Part shown: piece after piece, positions 1 to 6,873 of the stretch
Layout: the number at the start of each line of letters is the position of its first letter
How positions within the stretch are numbered: position 1 is the first letter of the stretch
Source: JAJRVH01 sp964505995
GTDB taxonomy: Bacteria; Pseudomonadota; Zetaproteobacteria; Mariprofundales; Mariprofundaceae
Length of the DNA: 28,730 bases
Direction: 5' to 3'
Assembly (NCBI GenBank): GCA_964505995.1
Contig: CAZDLB010000005.1
Span: forward strand, 1-28,730
Notes under the pieces: model-generated
Told to the model about the DNA's origin: nothing
What the model saw: the letters and a program-made list of their open reading frames with translations, nothing else
Database searches by the model: none
Position numbers and translations under genes: made by a program

Positions 1-24
1 AGGCCGGACGCGGGCCGCGAAGGA

Positions 25-298
25 CAGGGCCCGTTCACACTTATTTTGATGCTGGCGATTCGGCCATGACTTTGATCTCGCAAGGCACGCGTGAGCGTGG
101 CGTGCTTGTTGCACGCGAGCGAGCGATAACGCCGCGAGGCGGAATCATGGCCCGAATCCCTCCGGGCCGCGCCCGAAACGCGTCCACTCGACGTTGCGAG
201 GCTTGCTCAGGGAACAACCATGCGCTGCGCCTCGCGCCTAGATTGGCCACCTTTCGGGCAGCGGCGACAACACCAAAATAAGCGCGAACAGGCCCTAG
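25..298. repeat. MITE-like repeat, full-length copy
   Basis: The ends are inverted copies of each other. The left end (26-48) reads AGGGCCCGTTCACACTTATT followed by TTG. The right end (274-298), read on the other strand, is the same apart from a few transitions. The right-hand 102 bases (197-298) recur at 12459-12560 with roughly 88% identity by eye. Inside, GCACGC and GCGTGC blocks near 89-128 can form two mutually exclusive hairpins, and CGAGGC (197-202) can pair with a GCCTCG further on (from about 229). No transposase is encoded; a 69-codon minus frame inside it looks accidental. This is most simply a non-autonomous transposable element or structured intergenic repeat. Its right end overlaps the stop codon of the Dabb gene. 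Only two copies are visible here, so the family is an inference. Confidence 0.7.
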
Positions 299-576
299 AT
301 CTCGTAATCGACGACGATGCGGGAAAGCGCGGCCTCGCGCATCAGCACGCCGATCGCCAGATGCTCCGGATGCGCCTGATAGGCGGCCAGCGCCGCCAGA
401 TTATCATGCTCGCTGATCAGCACGAGATCGGCCGACTGCTCGCCCTGCGACACATCAATGCCCACCTCCAGCCGGATCAGCCCGGGAATGCGTCCGTTGA
501 GCTCCTCCAGCCGGGCCTTCAGTCCAGGCGCTGCGTCCCGGTCCCGGAGCTTCCACATCACAACATGACGAACCAT
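295..576 (-). CDS. Dabb (dimeric alpha-beta barrel) stress-responsive domain protein
   Basis: This is a 93-residue protein that is essentially one Dabb domain. It starts MVRHVVMWKLRD, with the typical family features of an early beta strand with H4 and a later 'YQAHPEHLAI' segment. Dabb proteins are small ferredoxin-like dimers; most lack an assigned reaction, and some act as decarboxylases or cyclases. The ATG at 574-576 is preferred over an upstream frame extension because the domain begins there and a GAGG lies about 10 bases upstream. The gene begins 10 bases after the bioB stop, so it is probably co-transcribed with bioB. Its TAG stop lies within the end of the repeat at 25-298. The family call is firm; the cellular role is unknown. 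Confidence 0.85.
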   Translation of the reverse strand: MVRHVVMWKLRDRDAAPGLKARLEELNGRIPGLIRLEVGIDVSQGEQSADLVLISEHDNLAALAAYQAHPEHLAIGVLMREAALSRIVVDYEI

Positions 577-586
577 CGGCGAAGCC

Positions 587-1561
587 TCAGGCGCTGGCCA
601 GACGCCGCGAGGATGGCGTGGACGCATGTTCCGGGCGGATGCCGAGCCTCTCGAACAGACGGCGATCCTTCTCCGCCTCCTGATTGCCGGTGGTCAGAAG
701 TTTCTCGCCGTAGAAGATGGAATTGGCCCCGGCCAGGAAACACAGTGCCTGCATCTGCTCGTTCATCGCATCCCGCCCGGCCGAAAGCCGCACATGGCTG
801 GCCGGCATTGTGATGCGGGCCACGGCGATGGTGCGCACGAAATCGAAGGGGTCGATCTCCTCGACATCCTGCAGGGGGGTGCCCTCAACGCGCACCAGCA
901 TGTTGATCGGCACCGATTCCGGATGCGGATTCATGCGCGCCAGCTGCGCGATCATGCCGGCGCGATTGCGCACACTCTCGCCCATGCCGACGATGCCGCC
1001 ACAGCAGATGCTCATGCCCTCGGCCCGCACATGCCTGAGTGTATTCAGGCGATCCTCGTAGGTGCGGGTCGAGATGATTTCCCGATAATACTCCGGATCG
1101 GTGTCGAGGTTGTGATTGTAGAAATCCAGCCCCGCCTCCTTCAGACGCGCGGCCTGTTCCCGCGTCAGCATGCCCAGCGTCGCGCAGGTTTCCATGCCCA
1201 TGGCCTTGATCTCGCGGATCATCTCCAGCACCAGCTCGAAGGCGCGCCCCTTGGGCTCGCGCCAGGCCGCGCCCATGCAGAAGCGGGAGGCCCCGTTGTC
1301 GCGCGCGGCGCGCGCGGCGCGCAGCACCTCCTCCTTCTTCATCAGCAGCTCGGATTCGACCTCGGTGCTGTAACGGGCCGACTGCGGGCAATACTTGCAG
1401 TCCTCCGGACATCCGCCGGTCTTGATGGACAGCAGCGTGGAAAGCTGCACCTCGTTCGCGTCGAAATGCGCCCGGTGCACCTGTTGGGCCCGGAACATCA
1501 GATCATTGAACGGCAACGCAAACAGCGCCTCGATCTCTTCCACAGTCCAGTCATGCCGCAT
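587..1561 (-). CDS. bioB: Biotin synthase (radical SAM)
   Basis: BioB inserts sulfur into dethiobiotin, the last step of biotin synthesis. The 324-residue protein aligns along its length with E. coli BioB. The radical-SAM CxxxCxxC is C51, C55 and C58 (GGCPEDCKYC). The [2Fe-2S] ligands correspond to C95 (RFCMGAAW), C126 (METCATLG) and C186 (SICCGG), with the conserved arginine in 'RLSAGRDAMNEQ'. The frame is open for 73 codons upstream, but family homology starts at MRHDWTVEEIEAL, and AGAGGTGG precedes that ATG. It follows ptsI after 77 bases and is followed by the Dabb gene. No other bio genes are in the window, so it is a stand-alone bioB attached to the PTS gene run. Confidence 0.97.
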   Translation of the reverse strand: MRHDWTVEEIEALFALPFNDLMFRAQQVHRAHFDANEVQLSTLLSIKTGGCPEDCKYCPQSARYSTEVESELLMKKEEVLRAARAARDNGASRFCMGAAWREPKGRAFELVLEMIREIKAMGMETCATLGMLTREQAARLKEAGLDFYNHNLDTDPEYYREIISTRTYEDRLNTLRHVRAEGMSICCGGIVGMGESVRNRAGMIAQLARMNPHPESVPINMLVRVEGTPLQDVEEIDPFDFVRTIAVARITMPASHVRLSAGRDAMNEQMQALCFLAGANSIFYGEKLLTTGNQEAEKDRRLFERLGIRPEHASTPSSRRLASA

Positions 1562-1618
1562 CGCCACCACCTCTCGGTCAACCTCGGAGCGGGGAAGGGT
1601 AAACGGTTCGCGGCACGA

Positions 1619-1635
1619 CGGCAAAAGCTTTGCCG
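1619..1635 (-). other. Small perfect hairpin between ptsI and bioB
   Basis: CGGCAAA and TTTGCCG pair perfectly across a 3-base loop, starting 3 bases past the ptsI stop in the 77-base gap before bioB. There is no T tract after it on the minus strand, so it is not a classical intrinsic terminator. It could protect the 3' end or partly uncouple bioB from ptsI. Its function is not established. Confidence 0.35.
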
Positions 1636-1638
1636 GTT

Positions 1639-3336
1639 TCAGGACGATGATTCCTCCACGGCATCCGGCGTCTTCGCCGGCCGGTAGGTCGAGCGGCTCA
1701 GCTGACGGCGGATCGCGAGCACGCGGTTCAGCGTCATCGAAAGCGCATCGATATCCATGCGCAGGAAGCGTTCGGTCCATGTCTCATCGGCGGCCAGCTC
1801 CCCGCAGACCGAAACATCGATGCCCGCCCGTCGGGCCGCGGCGACCGTCATCGCGATCAGCCGCTCGATGGCCACATGCGGCCGGCCATAGAACGCGGCC
1901 ACGTCCTCGTCGGTCCGGTCCGCAGCCAGCGTGTACTGCGTCAGATCGTTGGTGCCGATGGAAAAGAAATCGGATACGGCGGCCAGTTCATCGGCAATCA
2001 TCACCGCGGCCGGCACCTCGATCATGGCCCCGAGTTCGGGAGCCGGCATCCCCAGCCGCCCGGCGATGTCCTTGATGGTCGAGCGCACCGCAAGCATCTC
2101 GTCGACATGGCAGACCATCGGCACGAGCACGCGCACATTGCGATGGCCATTGGCGCGTATCATCGCCCGCAACTGCGTATGCAGCCATGCGGGGCGCTCC
2201 AGCAGCAGCCGGATGCCGCGCAGCCCCATGGCCGGATTGGCGCCGCCGAACTCGCGGCCGAGGATGCCCTGATACAGCCCCATCTTGTCGCCGCCGATGT
2301 CCAGCAGCCGCATCGTCACCGGTCTGTCCGGCATGCTGCCGGCCACGCGCGCATACTGCCGGTACTGTTCCTCCTCGGTCGGGGGCTTATCGCTTTCCAT
2401 GAACATGAATTCGGTGCGATACAGCCCGATGCCGTCGATACCGATCGCATCGGCCAGCTCCAGCTCCTCGGGAAACTCGATATTGGCCATCAGCTCCATC
2501 GGATGACCGTCGGCACTGAGCGACGGCTTGCAGGCGAAGGACTGCAGCCCGTCGCGAACCAGGCGCACGGCCTGCATGAAACGGGTATAGGCGGCCGCTT
2601 CCTCCTCGTCCGGATTCAGCACCCAGCGTCGCTGTTCGGCATCGAGGATCAGCACATCGTCATCCTCGATGTTCTCGAGGATGCCCGTCGCCCCGATCAG
2701 CGCCGGCAGACTGATGCCGCGGGCAACGATGATATTGTGCGCATCGGCACCACCCTGTTCGGCCACGAGTCCCGCCACGCCCTTGCGCCACAGCGCGACG
2801 ACATCCGGCGGCGAGAAATCCTCGGAGACATAGATCAGCGGCTCGTCGGCAACATCCTCATGGCCGTTGGGATCCTGCATCAGATGCCTGAGAATGCGGT
2901 TGCCGGCCTGTTCGATGTCCTCCCGACGCTGGCGCAGATATTCATCCTCGACCGCATCGAACACCTGCATCACCGCATCCATCTCCTGGCGCAGCGCCCA
3001 TTCGGCATTGATGCAGGCATCCATGATGCGCTGGCGGGCATTGCTGACGAGTTCGGGATCCTGCAGCAGCATACGGTGCGCATCGAGGATGGTCAGGGAT
3101 TCATCTTTGCGCCTCTCCATCAGATGCTGCCGCTCGACATCGATCTCGTGCACCGCCGCCTCGATGGCCCGCAGAAGCCGGGAAACCTCATGCCCCAGCC
3201 GTTCGGGAATCACCTCGCGCCGTGGAATGCGCATGCGCCCGGCCGCGATCCGGCGCACCCTGCCGATCACGACCCCGGAACTGGCTGCCACGGCCTTTCC
3301 CTCGCGTCGCGGGCGCATGTCAAAGCCTGCGCTCAC
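1639..3336 (-). CDS. ptsI: Phosphoenolpyruvate-protein phosphotransferase (PTS Enzyme I), variant phospho-His motif
   Basis: Enzyme I takes phosphate from PEP and passes it to HPr. The 565 residues follow the usual order: HPr-binding helices (about 45-150), swivelling phospho-His domain (about 160-245) and PEP-binding barrel (about 270-545). The barrel keeps GLYRTEF (304-310), 'DIGGDK' (346-351), 'MIEVPAA' and the catalytic cysteine C511 in CGELAAD. The phospho-His site is unusual: GGADAHNIIVAR with H200, where E. coli has GGRTSHTSIMAR. A GTG start (3334-3336) is chosen because GGGGAGG sits just upstream and it overlaps the ptsH stop (GTGA); the next ATG at 3318 has no such site. There is no GAF domain, so it is not the PtsP (EI-Ntr) type. 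Enzyme I identity is secure; full activity is inferred. Confidence 0.93.
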   Translation of the reverse strand: MSAGFDMRPRREGKAVAASSGVVIGRVRRIAAGRMRIPRREVIPERLGHEVSRLLRAIEAAVHEIDVERQHLMERRKDESLTILDAHRMLLQDPELVSNARQRIMDACINAEWALRQEMDAVMQVFDAVEDEYLRQRREDIEQAGNRILRHLMQDPNGHEDVADEPLIYVSEDFSPPDVVALWRKGVAGLVAEQGGADAHNIIVARGISLPALIGATGILENIEDDDVLILDAEQRRWVLNPDEEEAAAYTRFMQAVRLVRDGLQSFACKPSLSADGHPMELMANIEFPEELELADAIGIDGIGLYRTEFMFMESDKPPTEEEQYRQYARVAGSMPDRPVTMRLLDIGGDKMGLYQGILGREFGGANPAMGLRGIRLLLERPAWLHTQLRAMIRANGHRNVRVLVPMVCHVDEMLAVRSTIKDIAGRLGMPAPELGAMIEVPAAVMIADELAAVSDFFSIGTNDLTQYTLAADRTDEDVAAFYGRPHVAIERLIAMTVAAARRAGIDVSVCGELAADETWTERFLRMDIDALSMTLNRVLAIRRQLSRSTYRPAKTPDAVEESSS

Positions 3337-3602
3337 TCGGCCTCCCCGAAGCGCTCGTTCACCAGGGTCTCGATCGCATCCAGCGCTTGCTCGGCATCCG
3401 GACCTTCGGCGCGGAGCGTCAGCTCCGAACCCTTGGCTGCGGCCAGCATCATGATGCCCATGATGGATTTGGCATTCACCTCGATATCGCCCTTGGCCAG
3501 CCAGACATCCGAGGCAAAGCGGCCCGCCTCGGTGGCCAGCTTCGCCGAGGCCCTGGCATGCAGGCCCAGCTTGTTCTGGATGCGCAGCCGTCGCTCAGGC
3601 AT
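3333..3602 (-). CDS. ptsH: Phosphocarrier protein HPr
   Basis: HPr carries phosphate from Enzyme I to EIIA proteins. The 89-residue protein has the catalytic H15 in LGLHARAS and the regulatory S46 in 'AKSIMGIMML', both at their textbook positions. S46 is the target of HPr kinase, which is encoded three genes upstream (4899-5843), so both phosphorylation routes look intact. The gene overlaps the EIIA gene by 8 bases and the ptsI start by 3, which suggests translational coupling. In Gram-negative bacteria that encode HprK, HPr-Ser-P typically tunes the relay rather than working through CcpA; that is family knowledge, not visible here. Confidence 0.97.
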   Translation of the reverse strand: MPERRLRIQNKLGLHARASAKLATEAGRFASDVWLAKGDIEVNAKSIMGIMMLAAAKGSELTLRAEGPDAEQALDAIETLVNERFGEAE

Positions 3603-4026
3603 GGCCGCGATCCTCTTCTGCGCAGCGCTGGCCGATCATCGTCGAGGCCTGACAGATGTAATGGCGTCCGGCGGCCACGACCTGGGCGGCCAGGCTGGTC
3701 AGATCCTGTTCGCTGCGCCGCAGGCTCGCCGCCTTGATCAGCAGCGGCAGATTGAACCCGGATACGACCTCGACGCGTCCGACCTCGAAACATCCCATCG
3801 CGATATTGCACGGGGTGCCGCCGAACATGTCGGCCAGCAGCAACACCCCCTGCCCGACATCGCAGGCCCGAACCATGGCCTGAAGCCGCTGCGTCAGCTG
3901 CTCCGGCGACACATCGGCCGCGACATCGAGCGCCTGCATCAACGGCTGCTCGCCGACGACATGCTCGACCGCCGCCTTCATCTCGCTGGCAATGCGGTTA
4001 TGCCCGATCAGCACCAGTCCGATCAT
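3595..4026 (-). CDS. PTS EIIA protein, mannose (Man) family
   Basis: This is a stand-alone 143-residue EIIA of the mannose/sorbose class. It starts MIGLVLIGH with the phosphorylatable histidine H9, matching H10 of E. coli ManX, and has the family signature 'ADMFGGTPCNIAM' around 65-77. In sugar transporters this domain is fused to or encoded with IIB, IIC and IID; none is present here, so its phosphate acceptor is unknown and a regulatory role is likely. The start codon overlaps the rapZ stop as ATGA. Similar orphan Man-type EIIA genes sit between rapZ and ptsH in many proteobacteria. Confidence 0.92.
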   Translation of the reverse strand: MIGLVLIGHNRIASEMKAAVEHVVGEQPLMQALDVAADVSPEQLTQRLQAMVRACDVGQGVLLLADMFGGTPCNIAMGCFEVGRVEVVSGFNLPLLIKAASLRRSEQDLTSLAAQVVAAGRHYICQASTMIGQRCAEEDRGHA

Positions 4027-4895
4027 GTTCCCACCTCGTCATCCTTCACCAGCAGGCCCAGCTCGCGGTGCCGGAGAACCGGACAGGCCAGCCCCTCCCG
4101 TTTCAGCCAGGCGGCCATCTGTTCGGCCAGATAGACCGAGCGATGCCGCCCGCCACTGCATCCGAAGGCCAGCGTAAAGTATTTCTTGCGTTCACGTCGC
4201 ATCAGCGGATGCGTGAAGGCCAGCCAGTCCCGCAATCTCGCCTCGGCCTCGGCCACCTCGGGCTGGGCTTTAAGGAAGGCGATGACCGGTCCATCGCGGC
4301 CGCTTAACGGGGCCAGATCAGGCTGATAGTGCGGATTGGGAAGAAAGCGCGCATCCACGACCATGTCCGCATCGGGAGGAATGCCGTGCCGGTAGCTGAA
4401 GGACACCAGCGTAAAGCGCAGCTCCCTGGGTGCCTGCCCCTGACGCAGCCGGAACGCCTCGACCTGCTCAGCGAGCTGATAGGGATTGATCGAGCTGCTG
4501 TCGAGCAGCAGGTCCGCCATCGCCCGGATCGGGGCCATCATCTGACGCTCGCGGGCGATCGTCTGCATCAGGTCCTCGCCCAGCGCCAGCGGATGCCGGC
4601 GTCTGAGGGTCGAGAAGCGCCGTTGCAGCACCTCATCGGCGGCATCGACAAACAGCAGCTGCCAGTCGTCTTCCGTGCCGAGAAGGGCCTCGATGCTCTG
4701 CTGAAGATCCTCGGGATTGGAGGCGCTGCGTACATCCAGGCAGACAGCGGCGGGCTGCTGACGCGAGCGCATCTGCTGCGACCAGGCCGGCAGCAGATCC
4801 AGCGGCAGATTATCGGTGCAGAAGTATCCGGCGTCCTCCAGGGCATGCAGAACGGTGCTCTTGCCGGCGCCGGACATCCCGCTGATCAGCAGCAT
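4023..4895 (-). CDS. rapZ: RapZ family RNA-binding / nucleotide-binding adapter
   Basis: The 290-residue protein has a Walker A near the N-terminus (GMSGAGKS, 6-13), a P-loop kinase-like first half and the conserved RapZ C-terminal half with 'VDARFLPNPHY' and 'GCSGGRHRSVYLAEQ'. In E. coli RapZ binds the small RNA GlmZ and hands it to RNase E, controlling glucosamine-6-phosphate synthase; outside enterics its target is often unknown. It sits 3 bases after hprK and overlaps the EIIA gene by 4 bases, the standard rpoN-cluster position. The N-terminus is short (MLLISGMSG) but reaches the P-loop, so the start is reasonable. Confidence 0.95.
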   Translation of the reverse strand: MLLISGMSGAGKSTVLHALEDAGYFCTDNLPLDLLPAWSQQMRSRQQPAAVCLDVRSASNPEDLQQSIEALLGTEDDWQLLFVDAADEVLQRRFSTLRRRHPLALGEDLMQTIARERQMMAPIRAMADLLLDSSSINPYQLAEQVEAFRLRQGQAPRELRFTLVSFSYRHGIPPDADMVVDARFLPNPHYQPDLAPLSGRDGPVIAFLKAQPEVAEAEARLRDWLAFTHPLMRRERKKYFTLAFGCSGGRHRSVYLAEQMAAWLKREGLACPVLRHRELGLLVKDDEVGT

Positions 4896-4898
4896 GCC

Positions 4899-5843
4899 CT
4901 ACCCGCCCTGATCGATCCGCTTCTGCAGCGCCTGCACGAAATCCTGGCCGCTGTCGATGCCGCGCTGCTTCAGGAGCTGATTACGCGTGGCCACCTCGAC
5001 CAGCACCGCCAGCGATCGCCCGGAGCGGATCGGAACCGGCACGCGCGGGATCATCACGCCGTGAATCTCGACCTCACCCTCCTCGCCCAGCACCCGATCC
5101 TCGGCAGCGATATGATCCCAGGGCACAAGCTCGACGATCAGACGCAGGCGCTTCGTGTCCGTGATCGCCGCCGCTCCATAGAGGTCGCGGATATTGAGGA
5201 TGCCGAGACCCCGGATCTCCATGTGATAACGCAGCGTATCCGGGCTGTGGCCGACCAGGACATTGGGGCTGGGCCGGGTGAACTCGACCATGTCATCGGC
5301 GATCAGCCGATGGCCGCGCGAGATCAGCTCCAGCGCGATCTCGCTCTTGCCGATGCCGGATGCACCGGTGATCAGCACGCCGAGACCGTAGATGTCCATG
5401 TACACGCCGTGCTGATAGGCCACCGGCGCCAGCCAGTGCGAAAGAAACAGCATCATGTCGGTCATGAAGGTTGACGATGGAAGCTCGGTCAACATCAGCG
5501 GCGTGTCGGTGCGCCGGGCCGCCTCGAGGATGATCTCCGGCGGCTGCTGGCCGCGGGTGATGACCACGCCGGCGAGCCTGAGGTCGAAGACCGCATCGAC
5601 GACTTTCCTCTGTTCCTCCGGGGGGCGCGTGGCCAGATAATGCAGCTCGGTCTGGCCAATGACCTGCAGGCGATGCTCGTTAAGGTGCTCGATGAAGCCG
5701 GCAAAGGCCAGCGACGGCTTCTGCATCCGGGGGTGATCGATGTAGCGCTCCAGTCCCGCCTCGCCGGCCAGCAGCTTCATCTTCATCGCCGAGCCTTGCT
5801 CCGCCAGAAGCTCCCTGATGGTGATCCGGCGGTTCCTGCTCAT
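4899..5843 (-). CDS. hprK: HPr kinase/phosphorylase
   Basis: HprK phosphorylates and dephosphorylates S46 of HPr. The 314-residue protein has the N-terminal DRTGG-like domain (about 1-130) and the catalytic P-loop domain. Visible motifs are Walker A GASGIGKS (160-167), 'HRLIADD' (178-184) with the catalytic acidic residues, the HprK signature MEIRGLGI (208-215) and a C-terminal 'RNQLLKQRG'. Length is typical. Its ATG overlaps the ptsN stop (ATGA). With an intact HPr S46 encoded downstream, a working kinase-substrate pair is expected. Confidence 0.97.
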   Translation of the reverse strand: MSRNRRITIRELLAEQGSAMKMKLLAGEAGLERYIDHPRMQKPSLAFAGFIEHLNEHRLQVIGQTELHYLATRPPEEQRKVVDAVFDLRLAGVVITRGQQPPEIILEAARRTDTPLMLTELPSSTFMTDMMLFLSHWLAPVAYQHGVYMDIYGLGVLITGASGIGKSEIALELISRGHRLIADDMVEFTRPSPNVLVGHSPDTLRYHMEIRGLGILNIRDLYGAAAITDTKRLRLIVELVPWDHIAAEDRVLGEEGEVEIHGVMIPRVPVPIRSGRSLAVLVEVATRNQLLKQRGIDSGQDFVQALQKRIDQGG

Positions 5844-6283
5844 GCGCTCCGACCGATCTCGCTCTCGAACAGCCCGGCCAGTTCCTCGGGGCTTTCGGCC
5901 TGCATCACCGCCTCGCGGAAATGGGCCTGCTGCAGGCTCCGGGCCAGATGCGCCAGCAGTTCCAGATGCTGGCGGTCATCCGAATCCGGCACCAGCAGCA
6001 GCACGACGATATGCACCGGCTGGGAGTCAATGGAATCGAAATCGACGCCGGCCTCGTGGCGCGCCACAGCCAGCACCGGCGCACTCAGATCGGGCATGCG
6101 GCCATGGGGAATCGCCACCCCGTGGCCGATGCCGGTGCTGCCCAGATGTTCGCGAGCCATCACGACCTCCATGACGCGATCCGGGTCGATCGAGGTCAAT
6201 ACATGCGCCAGCTCCGTAATCAGCGCCCGCTTGCTCTTCGCCTGCGGATGCAGCAGCACATGATCGGCCGAAAGCAGACTCAT
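5840..6283 (-). CDS. ptsN: PTS EIIA-Ntr regulatory protein
   Basis: This 147-residue protein is a single EIIA fructose/Ntr-type domain with the active histidine H60 in 'GSTGIGHGVAIPHGR' (H73 of E. coli PtsN). It receives phosphate from the EI-HPr chain and acts by protein contacts; E. coli PtsN controls potassium uptake and sigma-54-linked processes. No permease domain is attached. The gene follows hpf after 23 bases and overlaps hprK by 4. It is one of two EIIA proteins in the cluster that must compete for HPr-His-P. Confidence 0.96.
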   Translation of the reverse strand: MSLLSADHVLLHPQAKSKRALITELAHVLTSIDPDRVMEVVMAREHLGSTGIGHGVAIPHGRMPDLSAPVLAVARHEAGVDFDSIDSQPVHIVVLLLVPDSDDRQHLELLAHLARSLQQAHFREAVMQAESPEELAGLFESEIGRSA

Positions 6284-6306
6284 CGGAGACTTCCCGACCG
6301 ACCGGC

Positions 6307-6870
6307 TCAGACCTCCGGCTCGATCAGGCTCAGCGCGCCATCCGGGCGGCGGTAGATCGCATTCAGGGTTTCCGATTCCTCATTGGTGAAGAACACGATA
6401 TCGCGATCGCCGAGCTCAAGCTGCATGATCGCTTCATCCACGCTCATCGGCTTCGCATCGATCTGCTCGCGCCGGATCTCCTGCGGCTTGTGATCCTCTG
6501 GAAGCTCCTCGGCGTCGCGCGCAACATCGAGCACCCGGTGCGAGACCTTGATCTCGCGCGCCGAACGCTTGCGCTCAGCCGACTGATGCCGCTGCAGCTT
6601 GGCACGGTAGCGCTTGAGCTGGCGCCTGAGCTTGTCCACGGCGCCGTCGATGGAGGCATACATGTCTTCGGTTTCATGGCTGCCATGAATGTTGATGCCG
6701 TTGGCCTGCATGCTGATCTCGCAGCGCTGGCGGAACTTTTCAACCCCGAGCACGACATGCACATCCACGACATGATCGAAGAATGGCTTCAGGTGCTGCA
6801 GCTTGGTGTTGACGTAATCCTTCAACGGCTCGGTGAGCTCGACATGGCGTCCCGTAATGGATACTTGCAT
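6307..6870 (-). CDS. hpf: Ribosome hibernation promoting factor, long form
   Basis: The protein is 187 residues, about twice the length of E. coli HPF. Residues 1-100 form the S30AE/YfiA domain that binds in the 30S decoding region. After a charged linker, residues about 130-187 match the S30AE C-terminal domain ('AKPMSVDEAIMQLEL' and 'NAIYRRPDGALSLIEPE'), which dimerises to join two 70S ribosomes into 100S particles. Long HPF therefore replaces the short HPF plus RMF pair of enterics. The ribosome-binding site GGAGG lies inside the last codons of rpoN, 3 bases upstream, so the two genes are coupled. Confidence 0.96.
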   Translation of the reverse strand: MQVSITGRHVELTEPLKDYVNTKLQHLKPFFDHVVDVHVVLGVEKFRQRCEISMQANGINIHGSHETEDMYASIDGAVDKLRRQLKRYRAKLQRHQSAERKRSAREIKVSHRVLDVARDAEELPEDHKPQEIRREQIDAKPMSVDEAIMQLELGDRDIVFFTNEESETLNAIYRRPDGALSLIEPEV

Positions 6871-6873
6871 TTT

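Noticed and set aside
41..250. 69-codon minus-strand frame inside the repeat
   Set aside because: It lies wholly within the repeat, has an Arg/Pro-rich composition, and would be broken in copy 2. It is likely non-coding.
1562..1638. BirA operator before bioB
   Set aside because: Only a single GTTTAC half-site is present, with no inverted partner at the right spacing.
1876..4134. Open frame of 752 codons on the plus strand
   Set aside because: It is antisense to ptsI, ptsH and the EIIA gene, with no recognisable domain.
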